Positions 43,801 through 45,000 of a stretch of 45,000 nt of DNA are shown in pieces (the stretch's first letter is position 1; each line of letters opens with the position of its first letter). Source of the DNA: Symbiodinium natans (Eukaryota; Sar; Dinophyceae; Suessiales; Symbiodiniaceae); assembly GCA_905221605.1 (NCBI GenBank), contig CAJNDS010002249.1, positions 476,523 through 521,522 of the forward strand. Direction: 5' to 3'. Both the position numbers and the translations under genes were made by a program. The notes beneath the pieces are model-generated. The model was not told where the DNA came from. It made no database searches and worked only from the letters and a program-made list of their open reading frames with translations.

Positions 43801-44680
43801 TCTTGGATTAGGGGTTCAGAGTTTGTGGCTTGGGGGTCCGAAATCCAAGCCCGAAACCGTAGGGCTTAGGGGTTTTAGGGTTTGGAGTTTAGAGTTTAGG
43901 GCGTATAGGGGTCCGAAACTCAAAGAAGCCCTACGACTTGTAAAAGTTCCGCAGTCCTTTCCAAGACAAGGAAGTACGCCAACCGTGCCAAGAATATCAA
44001 GACCAAGGCCGTGCGGAACGTCAGGTCCTCGAGCATGTATGGTGGGCTTTTCGTCTTTTGACATACGGCTTCTAGTTGCATCTATTCCCCCCTTGGGAAT
44101 TATTTTGATTAAGGTTCTAAGCGGAGTATAGGCCCTATTAAAAATAGTGTGTTTATTACGGTTCTAAGGGGAGTATAGGCATGTTTATAGACTGTAAGCT
44201 CGGCTGTGTAGAAACAACGTCAATTTCGCTTTGTCCTTCAGGTTTCTCAAGGTAAGAGCCACTTGTTCTCCAATGAAGGTGTCCTTAAGTTTATGTCGCC
44301 GTCTATGTGTGTGCATGTGAAATAAATACTTCAAGGGGGTGGTTGGTCATTCGGCAGGGAATGATAAAGATGTGATTTGAGGGACGCAGAACTTCAATTT
44401 CCCGACTCTGCGCCGTTGCCGATCCCTAAGGTGGTGCAGGTCAACTACCATGTCTCGAAATACACCGAGATCATCAAGGACCGAGATCCTAGCCCCCAAA
44501 CTGGGCCCCAAACCCTCAATCCAGCAACCCTAAACCCTCAGCCCTAAATCCTAAACCCTTAGACCTGAAAACCCCCGCCCGAACTCCAAAACTCCAGAAC
44601 TAGGATGCCCAGGACCTCCAAAGCGTCCGCCGAAAAGACCCGAAAGCCAGGACCTGCGAAGTGAAATCCAGGAGCTCAAG
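10859..44680 (+). CDS. Kinesin motor protein, kinesin-8-like, 26 exons found (envelope of the split gene, partial)
   Basis: An ATP-driven microtubule motor. Kinesin-8 proteins walk to plus ends and control microtubule length, spindle and flagellar size (family knowledge). Seen here in order: GHNILVA (start of beta-1), VILED, RRYHFDQ, VYECTT, P-loop GATSAGKT, EPGIMLLT, SFLEVYNEN, VRDLL, EIMVLLHQGNKNRT, SSRSHAVLQ (switch I), KLSMIDLAG-SER (switch II), GANINRSLLALG, VPYRDSKMTRLLKD, YEDTHNTL, KYANRAKNIK, then a neck ending DLRSEIQELK. About 359 codons are recovered; the C-terminal stalk lies beyond the window. KYANRAKNIK and the NVSYHxxxYxxII-type neck favour kinesin-8; another kinesin class is possible but less likely. 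Phase agrees at every junction except two gaps (10910-11983, 14501-17883), each lacking one short exon. The true start codon is not identified. The P-loop has Ser where Gly is usual (GATGAGKT). All exons start with G after AG; donors are 16 GC, 5 GA, 5 GT. Exon entries below give details. Confidence 0.85.
11984..11999 (+). CDS. Kinesin microexon of 16 nt
   Basis: Reads ERVTG plus one base; CACAG|G on the left and G|GCCTGG on the right. Joined to the next exon it gives ERVTGGHAII, which lines up with EKAAGFHKVV-type sequence in KIF18. The call rests on phase, junction style and this short match. The intron after it (12000-12313) has a G-rich tract at 12055-12115. Confidence 0.4.
12314..12360 (+). 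CDS. Kinesin exon: beta strands before the arginine-rich loop
   Basis: Enters with two bases of a split codon, then HAIITITNGTTVILE, matching the V-V-x-V-x-x-x-x-V-x-L-x-D-P region. Left junction GCGAG|G; right junction GAG|GACGCG, a GA donor. The following intron (12361-13476) holds CAT and CCACCG microsatellites (12455-12605, 12862-12907), a short CCCTAAA tract (13163-13198) and a TA-rich patch (13325-13358). Confidence 0.6.
12455..12605. repeat. CAT / CATCATC trinucleotide repeats
   Basis: (CAT)n passing into (CCATCAT)n over about 150 bp inside a kinesin intron. His/Ile-rich open frames over it are repeat artefacts. A related CCACCG/CCA run lies at 12862-12907. Confidence 0.95.
13477..13510 (+). 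CDS. Kinesin exon: DPHTTAADDYL
   Basis: Reads DPHTTAADDYL plus one base. It completes the ED-P turn begun in the previous exon and joins in phase to LNKSKERRYHFDQ. Left GAAAG|G, right C|GCCCGT (GC donor). The next intron (13511-14459) holds short CCCTAAA pieces and the doubtful coding fragment at 14193-14303. Confidence 0.65.
14193..14303 (+). CDS. Doubtful 36-codon acidic open frame in an intron
   Basis: ATG to TAG frame reading MSVTKEAVSADEIMELNDSF and then an acidic helix-like tail ending EPSEA. It is amphipathic and rich in Glu and Ala, unlike the repeat-derived frames. The segment just upstream (14080-14190) is open in a neighbouring frame, so this may be the decayed end of a gene or a chance frame. 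Product unknown. Confidence 0.22.
   Translation: MSVTKEAVSADEIMELNDSFDELIAAAEESLEPSEA
14330..14446. repeat. Degenerate CCCTAAA/CCCCAAA tract
   Basis: Mixed CCCTAAA, CCCCAAA and CCCTATATAAA units with an A-rich interruption at 14404-14420. It runs almost to the 3' splice site of the next exon. Confidence 0.85.
14460..14500 (+). CDS. Kinesin exon: LNKSKERRYHFDQ
   Basis: Enters with two bases, then LNKSKERRYHFDQ, matching the family's R-x-K-x-[YF]-x-F-D-x segment before V-F-x-x-x-x-x-Q. Left junction CTAAAG|G lies in telomere-like sequence; right CAG|GTTGGG (GT donor). The next short exon (VFDE...Q) was not located in 14501-17883. Confidence 0.7.
14646..15060. repeat. Tandem repeat seeded by GGGCTTCAGGGATGCAAGGG
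   Basis: This 20-mer or a close variant recurs at about 14646, 14703, 14815 and 14952. It is separated by GGGGCGTGTGAGGGAGTTTC and GGCGTCTAAGGAGTTTCGGG blocks, giving a higher-order repeat of roughly 110-140 bp built on TTTAGGG-like DNA. Confidence 0.8.
16724..17062 (-). CDS. Possible minus-strand first exon with signal-peptide-like start
   Basis: A 112-codon frame whose start reads MGLTARKAHVFSIGALAVAA: a short basic part, a hydrophobic stretch, then small residues around an ASA site, as in a secretory or plastid-targeting leader. The rest is Pro/Ser-rich and unknown. It runs into a telomere-like tract at its 3' end, so any real exon would stop earlier. It lies antisense inside a kinesin intron. 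It may equally be chance. Confidence 0.25.
   Translation of the reverse strand: MGLTARKAHVFSIGALAVAALHGTASAALLAARGMNFRFPSRPHDKCHDAGPRSASSTEATAEQWPNEPLPNVPRSLSLVGLAHAWHAQVPFMLEKGQACVQTLHFRGALKP
17264..17382. repeat. Foldback element, GGAGGTTCATGGGTAGTTATAAG family
   Basis: Left arm GGAGGTTCATGGGTGCTATA, right arm CTATCTACCCATGAACCTTC, which are complementary. The middle has several TATAAG/CTTATA blocks. Other copies: 19177-19306, 26764-26885; parts at 21204-21262, 31043-31076, 32164-32205, 36198-36230 and 44919-44960. Confidence 0.75.
17884..17919 (+). CDS. Kinesin exon: VYECTTRFLIPS
   Basis: Matches the V-[YF]-E-x-T-T-K-x-x-[IL] helix before the P-loop. Left CTCAG|G, right AGT|GCTGGG (GC donor), phase 0 at both ends. 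With the next exon the spacing from TT to GFN equals that in KIF18. The following intron (17920-18771) holds a long CCCTAAA/CCCCAAA tract (17958-18115), a TTTAGGG tract (18208-18255), a coding-like fragment and a CCCTAAA tract (18650-18692). Confidence 0.8.
18252..18449 (+). CDS. Coding-like fragment boxed between opposite telomere tracts
   Basis: A 65-codon frame without ATG that opens at the edge of a TTTAGGG tract and closes in a CCCTAAA tract. It includes SPAVIAALRYGALADIFAQG and a Gln-rich tail, a composition unlike the repeat frames. I do not recognise it. It is not part of the kinesin order and looks like a trapped scrap of another gene or of a transposon. Confidence 0.28.
   Translation, partial: GGKALPSKTSCFSPAVIAALRYGALADIFAQGHITGQQQDQGATQPQETMAPLALQRDHATTPNP
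18772..18844 (+). CDS. Kinesin exon: P-loop, GFNATVFAYGATSAGKTHTML
   Basis: Holds the nucleotide-binding P-loop GATSAGKT preceded by FNATVFAY and followed by HTML. This is the most certain exon of the gene. Left CCCAG|G, right CTGG|GCTTCG (GC donor, split Gly codon). An ATG 66 bp upstream is in frame but lies in the intron, so it is not the start. The next intron (18845-19330) carries G-rich tracts at 19035-19140 and a foldback copy at 19177-19306. Confidence 0.92.
19331..19377 (+). CDS. Kinesin exon: EPGIMLLTLRDLFSE
   Basis: Matches the [DE]EPG-[VI]-M-x-L-T helix after the P-loop. Left ACCCAG|G, right GAG|GCCGGT (GC donor). The next intron (19378-19733) begins with TTTAGGG-like DNA (19383-19460) and ends with CCCTAAA-like DNA (19610-19690). 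Confidence 0.82.
19734..19765 (+). CDS. Kinesin exon: VANQKSNNHFE
   Basis: Covers the variable loop before beta-strand SFLEVYNE. Left CCAG|G, right TCGA|GTCCCT (GT donor), with the Glu codon completed by the next exon. Identity rests mostly on position, phase and junctions. The next intron (19766-20974) runs from G-rich tracts (19825-19880) to CCCTAAA tracts (20601-20700) and contains a 27-bp hairpin at 20189-20243. Confidence 0.62.
20189..20243. repeat. Near-perfect 27-bp hairpin
   Basis: The left arm starts ATGAACCCCAAAAACACAAG and the right arm is its inverted copy with one mismatch; the loop is a single A. It sits next to a scrambled copy of the 9549-9690 element, so it may be that element's end. 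A single-base loop means the palindrome would extrude as a cruciform or fold tightly in RNA. Confidence 0.93.
20975..21011 (+). CDS. Kinesin exon: IKCSFLEVYNEN
   Basis: The signature SFLEVYNE strand-helix of kinesins. Left GCCAAG|G, right AAT|GCTTCT (GC donor). The next exon supplies VRDLL, giving YNENVRDLL. The intron (21012-22141) starts with GTATTTAGGGTGTAGG-type DNA, has a TA microsatellite (21787-21815) and ends in CCCTAAA units (22015-22110). Confidence 0.88.
22142..22189 (+). CDS. Kinesin exon: VRDLLRPDGDFLDIRE
   Basis: Continues YNEN with VRDLL and the x-L-x-[VI]-RE segment. Left ACGAAG|G, right GAG|GACCTG (GA donor). The next intron (22190-23436) begins with degenerate TTTAGGG units (22235-22495), holds a foldback piece (22524-22640), a TC repeat (22824-22861) and one member of the TCGATGGATGTCGAC repeat pair (22935-23018), and ends near CCCTAACCCTAAACC. 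Confidence 0.87.
23437..23464 (+). CDS. Kinesin exon of 28 nt: DPVKGMCVA
   Basis: Joins upstream RE and downstream GISEV to give REDPVKGMCVAGISEV, the family's RED-x-x-KG-x-x-V-x-G-L/I segment. Left GGAAG|G, right GCAG|GCGCGA (GC donor). The short length makes this depend on context, which is strong on both sides. Confidence 0.77.
23988..24190. repeat. 36-bp tandem repeat, about 5.6 copies
   Basis: Copies start at 23988, 24024, 24060, 24096, 24132 and 24168 (last one partial). Each has AGCACAAAAA, AGCACCGGAG and AAGCACAATC, so an AGCAC box recurs three times per unit at about 12-bp spacing. Because 36 is a multiple of 3, both strands stay open (MSTKNSTGESTI per unit on plus), but there is no other sign of coding. 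Confidence 0.95.
25053..25901 (+). CDS. Longest open frame in the window, 282 codons, unassigned
   Basis: ATG to TGA with no telomere-like sequence inside, GC-richer than its surroundings and rich in Arg, Cys and Ser. Residues about 206-236 contain LSDADRVRLVGNTQHVRPIA, which recalls the C-terminal GN-x-x-x-V/P-x-x-[IV] motif of cytosine-5 DNA methyltransferases. Such domains occur in some dinoflagellate retrotransposons, but I see no PCQ, ENV or other methyltransferase motif, so the match is weak. The other plus frames are also partly open, and the end (25743-25905) reads more protein-like in a shifted frame (ARLYVEMQRSIIMHDTTETA). A decayed mobile element with frameshifts is likelier than an intact gene. 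Confidence 0.3.
   Translation: MKTLKQLACQEATWRTSRGKGIRATWPRCEKVLRALLRVGQKHASSVTAKLVRRKRQGALASLSNPRMCFQWCHFHFPGLPGRGSMTKRQAEVFRSALRKRCRKTSFFADVSQSEDFCRAGQGRCPTWSRGSVVAYVPPMVCASHVQLLDGLDGLVPCRRLLVGVVGACARTVGPGCHYSAIHPYIHTSCEALHDFVDLRMPPTLSDADRVRLVGNTQHVRPIAAAVALGLSLLRRAPTKRTFRRTFLHLRHACMSKCSVASSCTIPLRPLLLGVGQVPAEL
26764..26885. repeat. Foldback element, GGAGGTTCATGGGTAGTTATAAG family
   Basis: Left arm TACTTGGAGGTTCATGGGTA, right arm TAGCTACCCGCGAACTTTCA, with complementary TATAAG/CTTATA blocks inside. Among the best copies of the family. Confidence 0.75.
27185..27219 (+). CDS. Kinesin exon: ISEVGGLESAE
   Basis: Completes G-I-S-E-V and leads into EIMVLL, matching the [IL]-x-x-x-x-V-x-S-x-E-E-I/V segment. 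Left TTGCAG|G directly after a CCCTAAA tract; right GAG|GATGGG (GA donor). The next intron (27220-28444) starts with TTTAGGG units (27279-27320), then poly-C (27338-27351), the second TCGATGGATGTCGAC repeat copy (27455-27532), a TTCCCTTATAAGCCCCTTT element (27562-27643), an open frame (27901-28119) and a CCCTAAA tract (28118-28187). Confidence 0.78.
27901..28119 (+). CDS. Doubtful 72-codon open frame without ATG
   Basis: Follows an AG and runs to a TAA just before a CCCTAAA tract. The first half is hydrophilic (GNYRADTERGG), the second half hydrophobic (VFLASTLCV...LWSVVGLV), like a membrane segment. No family recognised. GTTGGCTCAA at 27961 resembles the end of the dinoflagellate spliced leader but only over about nine bases, too little to claim. 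Confidence 0.18.
   Translation, partial: TADSLPGNYRADTERGGVESVGSKISELPRVLSRIPVFLASTLCVCCRLGVLWSVVGLVTSRDRIVRLVEAL
28445..28507 (+). CDS. Kinesin exon: EIMVLLHQGNKNRTTESTGAN
   Basis: The helix before switch I; LLxxGNKNRTxxxTxxN is typical of kinesin-8. Left GACACAG|G, right AAC|GCTGCT (GC donor), phase 0 both ends. The longer frame around it (28361-28636) is intron read-through. The next intron (28508-29647) holds a few TTTAGGG and CCCTAAA units, two copies of the AACAGTCC hairpin element (29138-29220, 29360-29460) and a CCCTAAA tract (29587-29632). Confidence 0.9.
29138..29460. repeat. Two neighbouring hairpin elements, AACAGTCC family
   Basis: 29138-29220 and about 29360-29460 both hold ACTAACAGTCCTTA-like left arms, a GGGACTATACTAGGGGTAC middle and a GGGCTGTTAGTATAAGGG-like right arm. 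The second ends CAACATCCC. Better copies lie at 35268-35362 and 40550-40645; a decayed one at 32058-32155. Confidence 0.8.
29648..29680 (+). CDS. Kinesin exon: switch I, VTSSRSHAVLQ
   Basis: Contains SSRSH, the switch I motif that senses the gamma-phosphate. Left CCCCAG|G, right CAG|GCTCGG (GC donor), phase 0 both ends. With the upstream exon it gives the N-x-x-SSRSH spacing required. Confidence 0.9.
29799..30355 (+). pseudogene. Broken Ty1/copia reverse transcriptase fragment
   Basis: Copia-type reverse transcriptases copy element RNA into DNA. Seen in order: MRWVLTFKRVEGEPDKAKRK and ARLVLLGFSDPDLLD (29844-29960), then a frame change and loss of part of the domain, then KADVKSAFLQGA and PVPELAEAL, VRLRQSAYGLTPAPR (29989-30205), then about 36 bp of TTTAGGG-like sequence, then DVKKVLQSAGFRLCKSDPWA (30241-30306) in the same frame as the part before the insert, then in another frame IGIHVDDFLVAG, with the catalytic-site DD (30308-30355). 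These strings are typical of dinoflagellate copia elements. No LTR, gag or integrase is seen. It is bounded on both sides by telomere-like tracts and cannot make an active enzyme. Confidence 0.88.
30205..30240 (+). repeat. TTTAGGG insert inside the copia relic
   Basis: About 36 bp of TTTAGGG/TTGAGGG units lie between APRTG and DVKKVL of the reverse transcriptase. The two sides remain in one frame because the insert is a multiple of three, and only a few residues of the usual domain are missing between them. Confidence 0.8.
30556..30675. repeat. Dispersed element without telomere array (copy 2)
   Basis: CTGCCTAAAGGCTCCTATG ... ACTAGAATC ... CTAAACCAAAAAGGAACTAC ... CCTCAGG. Compare copy 1 at 2718-2890, where a long CCCTAAA array fills the middle. 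The middle here has a single CTAAACC that could have been the seed. Confidence 0.78.
31104..31148 (+). CDS. Kinesin exon: VMVHQRDRTADIVAH
   Basis: The strand and loop after switch I (family pattern VxVEQRDR-T-x). Left GAACAG|G, right CAT|GTAAGC, a fully canonical GT donor. The next intron (31149-31968) has a short TTTAGGG piece near 31182, foldback pieces (31529-31650) and a CCCTAAA tract (31850-31955). Confidence 0.82.
31969..32005 (+). CDS. Kinesin exon: switch II part 1, VNLGKLSMIDLAG
   Basis: GKLSMIDLAG is the switch II DxxG strand. I chose the CTCGAG|G acceptor because every other exon begins with G; a start six bases earlier (GGAAG|CTC) would add Leu-Glu. Right GCAG|GCTGCA (GC donor, split Gly). 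The next intron (32006-33728) is described separately. Confidence 0.87.
32006..33728. other. Kinesin intron with hairpin elements and a GGGTTTATA array
   Basis: Holds a decayed AACAGTCC hairpin (32058-32155), part of a GGAGGTTCATGGG element (32164-32205), TTCCCTTATAAGCCCC elements (32635-32715, 33188-33248, 33512-33586), a GGGTTTATA array (33268-33512), and a CCCTAAA tract reaching to within 10 bp of the 3' splice site (33634-33717). A few G-rich variant units (GTCTAGGGCTAGGG) lie at the 5' end. Confidence 0.8.
33268..33512 (+). repeat. Array of 9-nt unit GGGTTTATA
   Basis: About 25 units of GGGTTTATA, a TTTAGGG unit with two added bases, with two GGGTGTATA units at matching distance. It starts and ends in plain TTTAGGG-like sequence. 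The RVY/GFI-repeat frames across it on both strands are artefacts. Confidence 0.97.
33729..33761 (+). CDS. Kinesin exon: switch II part 2, SERASQTNNK
   Basis: Supplies SERA after DLAG, giving DLAGSERASQTNNKG. Left CTGCAG|G, right AAAG|GCACGG (GC donor, split Gly). The next intron (33762-35112) has TTTAGGG-like units near the 5' end (33829-33860), an open segment (34690-34840), the CTTGGTAGCCCAGTGGT foldback (34413-34523), a TTTAGGG tract (34846-34922) and a CCCTAAA tract (35012-35083). Confidence 0.85.
34413..34523. repeat. Foldback element, CTTGGTAGCCCAGTGGT family (best copy)
   Basis: Left end CTTGGTAGCCCAGTGGTGCC, right end ATGGTTACTGTGCTACCAAG, which are inverted copies. The middle has TCCCCTTATAAAG and AAAAAGGGTGCC. 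Compare 1937-2049 and 10430-10503. Confidence 0.75.
34690..34860 (+). other. Unassigned open segment
   Basis: From an AG at about 34690 two frames stay open; one reads MAGQSQPPKQQEEQDYDLSP and continues to the TTTAGGG tract at 34846. It looks coding in composition but fits neither the kinesin order nor any family I know. Confidence 0.2.
35113..35163 (+). CDS. Kinesin exon: MRMIEGANINRSLLALG
   Basis: GANINRSLLALG is the conserved alpha-4 microtubule-binding helix. Left GCCAG|G, right CTTG|GCCAGC (GC donor, split Gly). The next intron (35164-36024) starts with TTTAGGG units (35205-35272), holds a good AACAGTCC hairpin (35268-35362), an in-frame-looking segment at 35580-35670 of unknown value, and a CCCTAAA tract (35769-35822). 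Confidence 0.93.
35268..35362. repeat. Hairpin element, AACAGTCC family
   Basis: Ends GGGATGTT and AACATCCC; arms CTTATACGAACAGTCCTTAA and TTAAGGACTGTTAGTATAAG are complementary. About 95 bp, no coding capacity. It is joined directly to the end of a TTTAGGG tract. Confidence 0.88.
36025..36072 (+). CDS. Kinesin exon: NCITALSSAVAFVPY
   Basis: Follows LALG with NCITAL and ends in VPY, whose Arg codon is split with the next exon. Left CTGAG|G, right TATC|GCAGCG (GC donor). The loop between NCITAL and VPY is short compared with human KIF18. The next intron (36073-37068) holds few telomere-like units (36127-36165, 36778-36800, 36940-37018) and mostly unique DNA. Confidence 0.85.
37069..37097 (+). 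CDS. Kinesin exon of 29 nt: RDSKMTRLLK
   Basis: Gives VPYRDSKMTRLLK with the exon before and KDSLGG with the one after, a hallmark of all kinesins. Left CCGAG|G, right AAG|GACAAG (GA donor). AAGGAC occurs at both ends of the following intron (37095-37100 and 37508-37513), so the exact cut could slide. Confidence 0.88.
37098..37510. other. Kinesin intron with opposed telomere tracts
   Basis: A clean small example of the intron pattern: GGGTATA and TTTAGGG units at 37150-37260 near the 5' end, then CCCTAAA-type units at 37405-37455 close to the 3' end. The two tracts are complementary in RNA and about 150 nt apart. Confidence 0.8.
37511..37542 (+). CDS. Kinesin exon: DSLGGNCRTV
   Basis: DSLGGN-x-RT-x-M is a kinesin hallmark. 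Left CGCAAG|G, right TCAT|GCCCAC (GC donor); the Met codon is completed by the exon 4.2 kb downstream. Confidence 0.88.
37658..37765. repeat. Hairpin element with poly-C stretch
   Basis: Arms CTAGTAATTGCTTAAGAACC and GGTTCTTAAGCAAATAGTAG are complementary over about 22 bp. Next to the left arm is a run of about 14 C. It occurs inside a kinesin intron. A half copy of the right arm lies at 8755-8775 beside a poly-G run, which suggests the poly-C/G run is part of the element. Confidence 0.85.
38429..38534. repeat. Foldback element, GGTACCCCAAAAGGG family
   Basis: Left arm GTGGGTGGTTCTCAAAATGA, right arm TAATTTTGACCGCCACCCAT, complementary with mismatches. The inner TGGTCCCTTTTTGGATCCC and GGGTACCCCGAAAGGGATTA also pair. 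Best of three copies (others near 3117 and 3290). Confidence 0.8.
38833..39152. repeat. MITE-like element of about 320 bp
   Basis: Left end AACCCTTAATGTGGGACCTG, then CTTTAATGTGGGGGG; right end CCCCCCTAATAAAGCAGGTCC then AACATTAACCCTTA. The ends are inverted copies of about 35 bp. Inner repeats GACTTTAAAGCGACCCC and CAGTCGGGG/CAGTCAGGG recur. No transposase frame; the small plus frame at 38801-39049 is not convincing. Confidence 0.82.
39187..39320 (+). CDS. Doubtful open frame between opposed telomere tracts
   Basis: ATG followed by SSSTHESQAVAAATAALVRT and a Pro/Gly-rich part, open until it enters a TTTAGGG tract. Left side is CCCTAAG. Its composition is coding-like, but no family is recognised and it lies inside an intron of the kinesin gene. 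Confidence 0.2.
40550..40645. repeat. Hairpin element, AACAGTCC family, with flanking duplication
   Basis: Ends GGATGTTCCCC and GGGGAACATCC; arms CTTATACTAACAGTCC and GGATTGTTAGTATAAAG pair over about 28 bp. GGTAAACCTT occurs immediately left (40540-40549) and just right (40648-40657), which looks like a target-site duplication of about 10 bp. This is the clearest copy of the family. Confidence 0.9.
41190..41310. repeat. Inverted-repeat element with ACAGGGTGGGGCCCCC ends
   Basis: Left ACAGGGTGGGGCCCCC and right GGGGGCCCCACCCTGT are perfect 16-bp inverted copies. The interior repeats GTTATAAG with GGGCCC/GGACCC/GTCCC spacers four times. About 121 bp. Confidence 0.9.
41748..41801 (+). CDS. Kinesin exon: IANVSPCHHNYEDTHNT
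   Basis: Completes Met then IANVSP...YEDTHNTL, the conserved beta-8/alpha-6 region. Left TCTGAG|G, right CGTT|GCAGCT (GC donor). Two residues (HH) replace the usual small residues after SP. Confidence 0.9.
42118..42222. repeat. TTCCCTTATAAGCCCCTTT element
   Basis: GGCCTTATTCC, GGGTTCCCTTATAAGCCCCT, GAAAGGG, CCTAGGTCACTCTTTGGTATAG. Related copies: 27562-27643, 32635-32715, 33188-33248, 33512-33586, 40405-40470. Shared right end is TACTCTTGGGTCTAG-like. Short internal complementarity only. Confidence 0.7.
42870..43185. repeat. Tandem repeat with GCATGATGACGTCCATGG core, six copies
   Basis: CCATGGCCCAAGCATGATGA and CGTCCATGGTCTAC recur at about 42879, 42932, 42991, 43040, 43095 and 43148, separated by GTTCTG(ATGA)GAAGAGAGCAT linkers of varying length, unit about 51-59 bp. 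CCATGG bounds the core on both sides. Apparent minus-strand frames with HGRHHAWAM repeats follow the repeat. Confidence 0.92.
43971..44019 (+). CDS. Kinesin exon: KYANRAKNIKTKAVRN
   Basis: KYANRAKNIK closes the motor domain and is typical of kinesin-8. Left GACAAG|G, right AAC|GTCAGG (GT donor). The next intron (44020-44430) is unusual in having no clear telomere-like tract. Confidence 0.9.
44431..44478 (+). CDS. Kinesin exon: VVQVNYHVSKYTEIIK
   Basis: Matches the NV-x-x-V-x-x-H-[IV]-x-x-Y-x-x-I-I neck of KIF18/19. Left CCTAAG|G, right AAG|GACCGA (GA donor). The next intron is only 172 bp and holds short CCCTAAA-like units (44510-44560). Confidence 0.82.
44651..44680 (+). CDS. Kinesin exon: DLRSEIQELK, start of coiled coil
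   Basis: Follows EIIK to give IIKDLRSEIQELK, the usual beginning of the neck coiled coil. Left GCCAG|G; right end taken at AAG|GCCAGC, but the next exon is outside the window, so this end is not tested. AGGACC occurs at both ends of the preceding intron. Confidence 0.7.
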
Positions 44681-44689
44681 GCCAGCAAC

Positions 44690-45000
44690 CACGGGAGCCG
44701 AAGCGTGAGGGCCTAGTTAAGGTTTAGGGTTTAGGTTTAAGGGTTTAGGGTTTAGGGTTTAGGGTTTAGGGTTTAGGGCCTAGGGTTTAGGGTTTAGTAG
44801 TTTAGGGTTTAAGGCCAAAAAAGTCATGGATGAAGGAGTAAAACTACTCAGGGATCCTTGTATAGCTCACTGTGGAGGAGATAAGGCCTGTTACTTAAGA
44901 TATAGAATGCATCTTCTTTGGAGGTTCATGGGAGGTTAAAAACTAGGGTTATACAAAAAAAGCACTAGACGTAGTTAAAGCCCAGCATATCGGGGTTTCC
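44690..45000. other. Last intron part: TTTAGGG tract and foldback half
   Basis: TTTAGGG units at 44718-44810 begin 38 bp after the last exon. A left arm of the GGAGGTTCATGGG family starts at 44919 and is cut by the window end. No further exon seen. Confidence 0.75.

Larger units (their letters stand above)
41802..43970. other. Kinesin intron (2.2 kb)
   Basis: Here the order of tracts is reversed: CCCTAAA/CCCCAAA/CCCCAAG at 41873-41970 near the 5' end, TTTAGGG units at 42500-42555 and 43860-43910 toward the 3' end. Also a TTCCCTTATAAGCCCCTTT element (42118-42222), TA microsatellites (42390-42405, 43447-43465), a tandem repeat (42870-43185) and a CCCTAAA tract (43680-43725). Confidence 0.75.

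Noticed and set aside
1-45000. tRNA or rRNA genes
   Set aside because: I saw no cloverleaf with GGTTCRA-type T-loop or rRNA core strings on a by-eye pass; a covariance-model search would be needed to be sure.

Overview
This window looks like nuclear DNA of a dinoflagellate or a very close relative. I infer this from four things: introns with GC, GA or GT 5' splice sites and a fixed AG|G 3' junction; a Ty1/copia-type reverse transcriptase relic of the kind common in dinoflagellate genomes; a tiny coding fraction; and very many internal copies of the plant-type telomere motif TTTAGGG/CCCTAAA. Species cannot be told.

The one gene I can reconstruct is a plus-strand kinesin motor, most like kinesin-8 (KIF18/19 type). 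I find 26 small exons (16 to 73 nt, about 1.08 kb of coding sequence) from 10859 to 44680, so about 97% of that 34-kb span is intron. Read in order they give most of the motor: start of beta-1, P-loop (18772-18844), the YNEN segment (20975-21011), SSRSH switch I (29648-29680), DLAGSE switch II (31969-33761), the GANINRSLLALG helix (35113-35163), DSKMTRLLKD (37069-37097), the YEDTHNTL-KYANRAKNIK end (41748-44019) and the neck (44431-44680), which runs off the window. Reading phase holds across every junction except two gaps, 10910-11983 and 14501-17883, where one short exon each (the VRVRP motif; the segment just before VYE) was not found. All 26 exons start with G after AG. Donors read GC (16), GA (5) and GT (5).

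Region 1-10.8 kb holds no gene I can name. It is telomere-like tracts in both orientations, variant tracts (CCCCAAA, CCCCCTAAA), microsatellites, poly-G runs and short foldback elements, with a few doubtful coding-like fragments. The introns hold the same material plus a broken copia reverse transcriptase (29799-30355), an unassigned 282-codon open frame (25053-25901), a 36-bp and a ~55-75-bp tandem repeat, several families of ~75-130-bp inverted-repeat elements and a ~320-bp MITE-like element.

The most interesting signal is the placing of telomere-like tracts in the introns. About half of the 25 introns begin with a TTTAGGG (G-rich) tract and end with a CCCTAAA (C-rich) tract. In the transcript these are complementary, so each such intron could fold back and bring its splice sites together. 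This is an inference from a by-eye survey and needs a genome-wide test.
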